A stretch of DNA of 8,416 nt from JALYXS01 sp051003795 (GTDB taxonomy: Bacteria; Acidobacteriota; Terriglobia; Bryobacterales; Bryobacteraceae): positions 1-8,416 of the forward strand of contig JBPCKZ010000074.1 in the NCBI GenBank assembly GCA_051003795.1, written 5' to 3'. Position numbers and translations under genes: made by a program. The notes beneath the pieces were generated by a model. The model had not been told where the DNA came from. It did not search any database and was given only the letters and a program-made list of their open reading frames with translations. Shown here one piece after another: positions 1 to 4,530 of the stretch (its first letter is position 1; every line of letters begins with the position of its first letter).

Positions 1-18
1 GGTTCGTGTTCTCAAACC

Positions 19-43
19 AAAAAAGCGGGCGGCTCGCGCCGCC
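19..43 (-). terminator. Intrinsic terminator-like hairpin on the minus strand
   Basis: A perfect 6-bp GC stem (GGCGGC at 28-33, GCCGCC at 38-43) with a 4-nt loop is followed, on the minus strand, by CGC and six T's (19-24 on the plus strand are A). This is a standard rho-independent arrangement for transcripts coming from the TPR gene. It seems to lie inside the IS end, so it may serve the element by blocking read-through from outside. Confidence 0.55.
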
Positions 44-53
44 TAAAAACGAA

Positions 54-76
54 AACCGGACAGATCACGTGTTAAT
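54..76. repeat. Inner copy of IS-terminal direct repeat
   Basis: This copy starts AACCGGACA and ends GTGTTAAT. It matches the copy at 79-102 in the first nine bases and again in the final TGTTAA, with a diverged middle and one base fewer between the conserved parts. It is probably a transposase-binding repeat. Confidence 0.55.
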
Positions 77-78
77 AG

Positions 79-102
79 AACCGGACAACTTGACTTGTTA
101 AC
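79..102. repeat. Outer copy of IS-terminal direct repeat
   Basis: This copy starts AACCGGACA and ends TTGTTAAC. It lies two bases after the inner copy and four bases inside the proposed element terminus at 106. Confidence 0.55.
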
Positions 103-147
103 GACAGCTCAAAAAAACATTTTGACCCAGGTGCCTCGTATCGAGGT

Positions 148-1713
148 TTAATAAGGCCTTATCTCAATGGTTCGTTGCAGCATGTCTTCCTTTTCCGAAC
201 GCATCTTCTTCATTTCTTCAAAACGCCGTGCCTGTGAAGCCGCGCGCGGATCTTTGGTCTTCTGATACAAGATCAGCAAATTGGCATTAGCGCGAAAACT
301 ATCCGGATCGATCTCGATGGCTCGCCGCAGCTCCCTGGCAGCCTCTTCAAACTTTTCCTGCCTGATGTGAACGAGGGCGGATTCCGCCAGTACTTCCGGT
401 TGGTTTGGGTTGCTCCGCAAGGCCTGCTCGAATTGCGCGGCCGCGTCCTGCAGCCGATCCTCCTGCTTTGCGATTCGGCCCAGAAAATAGTGTGCGCCCA
501 CAGCCGTCTCCGGAAGATCCGCGATCGCCCGCAGTTCAATTTTGGCCAAATCATATTCGCCGCTGTAGAAGTAAGCGGCTCCCAAAGCAAACCGTCCCCT
601 GGGATCGCCACGTTTGAGCTCAGCATATTTCTTGAAGTAAGGAACGGCTTCGCCGGTGTTTCTCCATTGCAGCAACACCGATCCCATGGCGTAGTTGTAA
701 TAAGGATTTTCCGAATCCAGATCCAGGGCCTTTCCAAGGGATGCCTTGGCCTCGATTGGCAGTTTCAGATCGATGCAAACCATCCCGAAAAAGAAATGGA
801 TCGCCGCATTACGCGGCTCGAGTGCGCGGGCATGCGCCAGATAACCTAGAGCACCTTCATAATCGCCCTGCTTGTGCGCGACGCGTGCTAAATCCAGTAA
901 GGGTTGAACCGTATCCGGTTTCTGCCGTGCGATGGTCTCAAGGCTTGCGCGGGCGCCGGCGAGTTGATTCGCGCGCTCGTAAGCCGAAGCCAAAGCATAC
1001 AGGCCATCAAGCGATGCCAGCTGGCGCTGGGCCAGGCTCTCCAAAATCTTCAAAGCGAGTTCATCATGCTTCGAAGCCTGCAGCACGCCCGCCAAGAACA
1101 GGCCCTCGGCCTCGCTGAGTTCCGCAGCGCGCAAGAAGCGGTCAGCCGTCTTCGTGGCTTCCTCGTTGCGGTCCAGTGCAATCAGATCCGCGCAGCGCAC
1201 CGCCAGTGCCTGCGAGCGCTCTCGCTCGGTCATTGGCAGACGCTCTATCTCCGCGAGAGACTCGCGGAAAGCGCCATCTTGCTGCAGCAGCGCCGCAAGC
1301 TCATAACGAGCTTCCGGCAGGTCGGGTTTCAACTTCAGCAGCCGCCGGTAGAGTGTTATCGCCTTCCCACGCCCACCGGTATCTTGATTGAGATTCCGCG
1401 TATAAAGCCGACCGAGGTTCAAATAAGAAGCGGTCAATTGCGGCGTGAGCTCGACGGCTTTCATGAAGTTTCGCTCAGCTGCGGGATAGCGATTCTCCCG
1501 GGCATCCACAATCCCGAGCAGGTTGTATAAACCACCTTCGCCTGGGTGCTGGTTGAGCGCTTTGCCCAACTGATCCCGAGCATTCACCAAGTCTTCAGTG
1601 GCGATCAGTTGCTGAATTCTTAGGATGGCCTCCTGGGGCGTGTCGGAAGCAAGGAGCAGAACAAAAAATAGCGAGCCGAAAATGGTACCGAACGATAAGC
1701 AAGGGTACGACAT
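148..1713 (-). CDS. Secreted or membrane-anchored TPR-repeat protein
   Basis: This 521-residue protein consists almost wholly of tetratricopeptide repeats after a hydrophobic N-terminus. Residues 1-24 (with the core GSLFFVLLLAS) look like a signal peptide or anchor, so the repeats probably lie outside the cytoplasmic membrane. From about residue 28 to 495 roughly a dozen helix-turn-helix units follow, with TPR signatures such as LYNLLGIVDARENRYPAAE, LLDLARVAHKQGDYEGA and VHIRQEKFEEAARELRRAIE. The tail is a charged helix ending RTIEIRPY. The ATG at 1713 is chosen because it keeps the signal peptide; the next in-frame ATG is far inside the repeats. No Shine-Dalgarno sequence precedes it. TPR arrays bind partner proteins, and no catalytic domain is seen, so the specific role is unknown. 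The gene is divergent from the transporter and its 3' end abuts the IS terminus without being cut. Confidence 0.93.
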   Translation of the reverse strand: MSYPCLSFGTIFGSLFFVLLLASDTPQEAILRIQQLIATEDLVNARDQLGKALNQHPGEGGLYNLLGIVDARENRYPAAERNFMKAVELTPQLTASYLNLGRLYTRNLNQDTGGRGKAITLYRRLLKLKPDLPEARYELAALLQQDGAFRESLAEIERLPMTERERSQALAVRCADLIALDRNEEATKTADRFLRAAELSEAEGLFLAGVLQASKHDELALKILESLAQRQLASLDGLYALASAYERANQLAGARASLETIARQKPDTVQPLLDLARVAHKQGDYEGALGYLAHARALEPRNAAIHFFFGMVCIDLKLPIEAKASLGKALDLDSENPYYNYAMGSVLLQWRNTGEAVPYFKKYAELKRGDPRGRFALGAAYFYSGEYDLAKIELRAIADLPETAVGAHYFLGRIAKQEDRLQDAAAQFEQALRSNPNQPEVLAESALVHIRQEKFEEAARELRRAIEIDPDSFRANANLLILYQKTKDPRAASQARRFEEMKKMRSEKEDMLQRTIEIRPY

Positions 1714-1721
1714 CGAGAGTA

Positions 1722-1750
1722 ATCGTATAGATTGATTTTAAAAAAATCAA
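1722..1750 (-). promoter_or_regulatory. Candidate promoter of the TPR gene (near-leaderless)
   Basis: On the minus strand TTGATT (1750-1745) and TACGAT (1727-1722) are separated by 17 bases; each matches the sigma-70 consensus at four of six positions. Only eight bases lie between the -10 hexamer and the ATG at 1713, so a normal start point would fall at or within a base or two of the start codon. This fits the missing Shine-Dalgarno sequence and implies a leaderless or nearly leaderless mRNA. Confidence 0.4.
1732..1750. promoter_or_regulatory. 19-bp AT-rich palindrome over the TPR promoter
   Basis: TTGATTTT and AAAATCAA form a perfect 8-bp inverted repeat around a 3-base centre. One arm contains the proposed -35 hexamer of the TPR gene, so it is a good place for a dimeric repressor or activator to bind. 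It could also be just an AT-rich spacer. Confidence 0.4.
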
Positions 1751-1920
1751 CTAGAGGATCGTTCTTAAAAATCGTGCGACGGACGGGGTCGACAGCGCGA
1801 AGCACCGCCACTGGCTGCGCGTCGGCCTCAATGATACCTCGGCTCCCGTGCGCACCAGTTGCAGGATCGAATGGACGTCCCGAGCCAGTTCGGTCTCGGC
1901 GCCCCGGCTGCTAAACTGAG
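1750..1920 (-). pseudogene. Frameshifted remnant of a Phd-type antitoxin
   Basis: Two minus-strand frames join into one familiar sequence. The upstream frame gives TELARDVHSILQLVRTGAEV. After a shift of one base at about 1835-1837 the next frame gives IIEADAQPVAVLRAVDPVRR. Joined, these match the core of Phd/YefM-family antitoxins as recalled from acidobacteria (a RDVHxIL helix, a GxEVxIE strand, then PVAVL). The first frame otherwise runs into unrelated residues, and after about IFKNDPL the second frame loses resemblance and runs into the TPR gene start. No start codon fits the N-terminus and no PIN-type toxin gene follows, so this is a decayed toxin-antitoxin relic. A sequencing error could explain the frameshift but not the lost C-terminus and toxin. 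Confidence 0.55.
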
Positions 1921-1937
1921 GGAAACGGGCCGTTTCC
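1921..1937. promoter_or_regulatory. Perfect 17-bp palindrome before the Nramp-Usp gene
   Basis: GGAAACGG and CCGTTTCC form a perfect 8-bp inverted repeat around a single G, ending 21 bases before the GTG start. It may be the operator of a dimeric regulator, conceivably metal-responsive given the gene it precedes, or an mRNA hairpin limiting translation. A weak -10-like TAAACT (1912-1917) directly upstream would place the transcription start within it. It does not match the MntR or Fur boxes I know. Confidence 0.45.
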
Positions 1938-1958
1938 TGGCGGCTTCCGTTTCTCCAC

Positions 1959-3917
1959 GTGATCGCCGAAAATCCAGTCACGCAGGTCCATCGATCGCTC
2001 GCCGACGTTCACGCGAGCGTCCCAACCTCGCACGTCTCGCTCTGGCGGCGCCTGTTCGCCTTTGCCGGACCCGCTTACCTCGTCAGCGTCGGCTACATGG
2101 ACCCGGGCAACTGGGCCACGGACCTTGAGGGCGGCGCGCGATTCGGCTACCAATTGCTTTGGGTTCTGGTCATGTCGAATGCCATGGCGATCCTGCTGCA
2201 AACTTTGGGCGCCCGGCTCGGCATCGTCTCCGGCCGCGACCTTGCTCAAGCCTGCCGCGAGACGTATCCGCGCCCCGTCACGTGGACGCTTTACGTCTTG
2301 TGCGAGATCGCGATCGTCGCTTGCGACCTCGCCGAAGTGCTGGGCGCGGCCATCGCGTTGAACCTGCTGTTTCACATCCCGCTCCTAATTGGCGTGGCGA
2401 TTACGGCCGGCGATACGCTGCTTCTGCTCTGGCTGCAGCGTTACGGCATTCGCAAGATCGAGGCCATCGTCCTGATGTTAATCGTGACGATCGGCGTCTG
2501 TTTCGCCATCGAAATTTTTTGGGCGAAGCCAAGTCTCGGGCCCATGTTGGGCGGCCTTGTGCCGCGCTTAAATCGCGAAAGTCTCTATATCGCGATCGCG
2601 ATCATCGGCGCCACGGTGATGCCGCATAATTTATATCTGCATTCCGCCCTGGTGCAGACCCGCCGCATCGGCGATTCCGATGAGGCGCGCCGCCAGGCCT
2701 GCAAATACAACCTTGTCGATTCCTTCATCGCTTTGAATGGGGCGATGCTGGTCAACGCCGCCATTCTCGCGCTCGCCGCGGCCGTTTTCTTCACCCACCA
2801 CAAAGTCGTTACGGAGTTCGAGCAGGCGCACCTTCTGCTCGCGCCATTGATGGGCACGTCTCTCGCGGGGGTTTTGTTCGCGGTGGCGCTGCTCTGTTCC
2901 GGACAATCCTCGACGCTGACCGGGACCATGGCCGGGCAAATCATCATGGAGGGCTTTTTGAACTTCCGGATGCGTCCGTGGCTGCGCCGGCTGGTAACGC
3001 GGATGCTCGCCATCGTTCCCGCTATGCTGGTCATCTATTTATTCGGTCAGCATGGCGTTTACCGCTTGATCATCTTGAGCCAGGCCGTAATCTGCATGCA
3101 GCTTCCGTTTGCCGTGATTCCATTGGTTCATTTCACCAGCGATTCCGGGCGCATGGGGCCGTTCGCCAATCGGGCTTGGGTTCAGGTTCTGGCCTGGATT
3201 TCGGCGGCCTCGATCGTGATCTTGAATTTCTGGCTGGTGTTCCAATCCATAGCGGATGGGGCGGAAGCGGCGGGCCGGTACGGCCGCCTGATCTGGTTCA
3301 CGGCGGTACCCGTGGCCGGAGCGCTATTGGCGTTGCTGCTGTGGGTTTCACTGCAGCCGGTGCTGGTCGTTTGGACGCGCAAATTCGGGCGGGACACCCT
3401 TGGCCGGCGCGAAGCGGCAACCGCCGCCATCGCGGCTCCGGAGTATCGCCGCATTTTGGTGCCGCTCGACCATTCGAACCTGGACCGGCAAGCGATCGGG
3501 CACGCCGCCGCGATGGCGCGCCTGCATGGCGCCACGCTATTCCTTCTTCACGTTCAGGAAGACGTTACGAGCCAGATTTACGGATCGATGTCATCGACTT
3601 CGGAAGCCGAAGCGGATCAGCAATATCTCGACGAGCTCGTCGCGTCGCTACGGCACAACAACGTGGATGTCGAGACCGCGATCCGCCATTCTTCGAATCC
3701 GCAGCGCGAGATTATCCGCTACGCGCGCGAGATCAAGCCGGATCTTCTGATCATGGGCGCTCATGGGCATGGCGGTTTAAAAGACCTGATTTTCGGGAAT
3801 ACCATCGATCCGGTCCGCCACAAGCTCGATGTTCCAATTTTGGTAGTACGTGCCACGGCGCGTGACACAGTGCGTGACACACGTGTCAATGCAACCCAGC
3901 CGAAGCATCCGGGTTGA
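1959..3917 (+). CDS. Nramp/MntH-family divalent metal transporter fused to a UspA domain
   Basis: Residues about 30-470 form an Nramp transporter that imports Mn2+ or Fe2+ with protons across the inner membrane. The metal-site motifs are intact: D48-P49-G50-N51 in helix 1 and A218 with M221-P222-H223-N224 in helix 6. Eleven helices can be followed. Residues 495-632 are a universal stress protein domain, opening RRILVPLD and containing the nucleotide-binding pattern G600-x2-G603-x9-G613, where Asn replaces the usual Ser/Thr after the last glycine. A 20-residue hydrophilic tail follows. Typical MntH proteins end near 410-450 residues, so the Usp part is a true fusion in one uninterrupted frame. 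The GTG at 1959 is chosen because an in-frame stop lies at 1917 and the first ATG (2097) would remove the N-terminal half of the DPGN helix. No Shine-Dalgarno sequence is seen. The Usp domain may sense ATP or stress and gate metal uptake (inference). Confidence 0.93.
   Translation: MIAENPVTQVHRSLADVHASVPTSHVSLWRRLFAFAGPAYLVSVGYMDPGNWATDLEGGARFGYQLLWVLVMSNAMAILLQTLGARLGIVSGRDLAQACRETYPRPVTWTLYVLCEIAIVACDLAEVLGAAIALNLLFHIPLLIGVAITAGDTLLLLWLQRYGIRKIEAIVLMLIVTIGVCFAIEIFWAKPSLGPMLGGLVPRLNRESLYIAIAIIGATVMPHNLYLHSALVQTRRIGDSDEARRQACKYNLVDSFIALNGAMLVNAAILALAAAVFFTHHKVVTEFEQAHLLLAPLMGTSLAGVLFAVALLCSGQSSTLTGTMAGQIIMEGFLNFRMRPWLRRLVTRMLAIVPAMLVIYLFGQHGVYRLIILSQAVICMQLPFAVIPLVHFTSDSGRMGPFANRAWVQVLAWISAASIVILNFWLVFQSIADGAEAAGRYGRLIWFTAVPVAGALLALLLWVSLQPVLVVWTRKFGRDTLGRREAATAAIAAPEYRRILVPLDHSNLDRQAIGHAAAMARLHGATLFLLHVQEDVTSQIYGSMSSTSEAEADQQYLDELVASLRHNNVDVETAIRHSSNPQREIIRYAREIKPDLLIMGAHGHGGLKDLIFGNTIDPVRHKLDVPILVVRATARDTVRDTRVNATQPKHPG
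3860..3888. repeat. Short phased repeat of GCGTGACACA with an inverted arm
   Basis: GCGTGACACA occurs at 3860-3869 and again at 3872-3881, exactly 12 bases apart, and GTGTCA at 3883-3888 is the inverted form of TGACAC. The repeat lies in the 3' end of the Nramp-Usp gene and encodes part of the tail beyond the Usp fold. It could be chance, a small duplication, or a binding site for the genes downstream. Confidence 0.35.
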
Positions 3918-3952
3918 TGTTAATTGGCATGCTTTCAACGCTAAGAACATGA
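3917..3952 (+). CDS. Possible 11-codon coupling mini-ORF
   Basis: An ATG at 3917 overlaps the Nramp-Usp stop as TGATG, and its frame (MLIGMLSTLRT) ends at a TGA (3950-3952) that overlaps the ATG of the next gene as ATGA. A ribosome finishing the transporter could re-initiate here and then again on the secreted protein gene. There is no Shine-Dalgarno sequence and the arrangement may be accidental, so this is a weak call. Confidence 0.22.
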   Translation: MLIGMLSTLRT

Positions 3953-4530
3953 CGAGAACTGGCTCGCGGAATGCACTGGTAGGGGCGGTGGTACGACTTC
4001 TCCTTGCCGTACTTTGCATCGCCTCCGGGTTGGCGCCACTTCCCGGGGCGACTTTGCAATGTCTTTCGATGGACGACTTAGCCGGAAAAGCGACCGCGAT
4101 CGTTCGCGGTCGCGTATCGGGCTCGCGCGCGGCGTTTCAGGGATCGACGATTTACACGCATTATCAAATCGACGTGTTGGAACGATGGAAAGGCGCCAAT
4201 GGATCGACGGTGGATTTGATGCTCCCGGGCGGCGTCGCGGCGGGATACCGCCAGACTTTTTCGGGCGTGCCACAACTGGCGTCCGGGAAAGAGTACATGC
4301 TGTTCCTTTGGACGGGAAAGTCCGGGAACACGCAATTGATGGGCTTATCGCAGGGGATGTTCGAGCTGGTCAAGGATACTTCCGGCCAAACCATGGCCAC
4401 GCGGCCGGCTACATCCGAAATGATGTTGGATGCGAACGGGCATCCGGTTCAAGATCGAGCAATCCGCATGCGGCTGGTCGATTTAGTTGGCGTGGCGGTT
4501 CGGAACTCGCCCAAAATTGGTGGACAGTGA
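3949..4530 (+). CDS. Small secreted protein coupled to the matrixin protease
   Basis: From the ATG at 3949 the product has 193 residues. It begins MTRTGSRN, has a hydrophobic core (VVRLLLAVLCIASGLAPL) and a plausible signal peptidase site after PGA near residue 31. The mature part starts TLQCLSMDDLAGKATAIVRG and continues with alternating polar and hydrophobic stretches typical of an all-beta domain, including IYTHYQIDVLERWKG and GKEYMLFLW. The pattern of an IYTxxxIxVxExxKG strand, then a PGG turn, then GxEYxLFL recurs, in my recollection, in unnamed bacterial proteins encoded beside matrixins; I know no assigned function. The in-frame reading extends upstream to 3850, but that would overlap the transporter and bury the signal peptide. 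Its stop overlaps the protease start by four bases (GTGA), so the two are probably made and exported together. It could be an inhibitor, chaperone or targeting factor for the protease. Confidence 0.85.
   Translation: MTRTGSRNALVGAVVRLLLAVLCIASGLAPLPGATLQCLSMDDLAGKATAIVRGRVSGSRAAFQGSTIYTHYQIDVLERWKGANGSTVDLMLPGGVAAGYRQTFSGVPQLASGKEYMLFLWTGKSGNTQLMGLSQGMFELVKDTSGQTMATRPATSEMMLDANGHPVQDRAIRMRLVDLVGVAVRNSPKIGGQ
4090..4113. repeat. Perfect 10-bp stem / 4-nt loop inverted repeat inside the small secreted protein gene
   Basis: GCGACCGCGA (4090-4099) and TCGCGGTCGC (4104-4113) are exact reverse complements around TCGT. As RNA this would be a very stable hairpin about 140 nt into the coding region (codons for ATAIVRGR). 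No T-run follows, so it is not a normal terminator. Confidence 0.6.

Larger units (their letters stand above)
1..106. mobile_element. Terminal segment of an insertion sequence (partial, continues off the left edge)
   Basis: Two imperfect direct repeats, each opening with AACCGGACA and closing with TGTTAA, lie side by side at 54-76 and 79-102. Read on the minus strand, the segment begins at 106 with TGTCGTTAACAAG, so it has the 5'-TG terminal dinucleotide typical of elements with DDE/rve transposases. Repeated short transposase-binding sites near the terminus are known for IS21-like and related elements. No transposase gene is visible, so the body of the element would lie to the left of the window. 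Family assignment is inference. The terminus would fall 41 bp beyond the stop codon of the TPR gene, leaving that gene whole. Confidence 0.45.

Noticed and set aside
1213..1268. Two adjacent hairpins (1213-1228 and 1250-1268) in the TPR gene
   Set aside because: The stems are short (6 and 8 bp), lie within codons of conserved TPR helices, and have no T-runs; likely a product of GC-rich coding sequence.
904..1530. A 208-codon open frame on the plus strand within the TPR gene
   Set aside because: It is antisense to well-formed TPR repeats, has no ribosome-binding site and no recognisable protein features.
1714..1958. A Mn2+ riboswitch (yybP-ykoY type) before the Nramp gene
   Set aside because: I could not find the conserved loop sequences of that riboswitch; the only clear structure is the 17-bp palindrome.
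1751..1981. An intact minus-strand gene covering the antitoxin-like sequence
   Set aside because: Only the middle resembles an antitoxin; the N-terminal part overlaps the Nramp start and the C-terminal part leaves the family pattern after a frameshift, so it is called a pseudogene.
2585..3034. Antisense open frames inside the Nramp gene
   Set aside because: They mirror the transporter's membrane-helix codons and show no start signals or domain features.
4014..4526. A longer N-terminus for the matrixin protein, open in frame from 4014
   Set aside because: It overlaps the small secreted protein in another frame, is rich in Arg/Ser as expected of an out-of-frame shadow, and would bury the clear signal peptide starting at the GTG at 4527.
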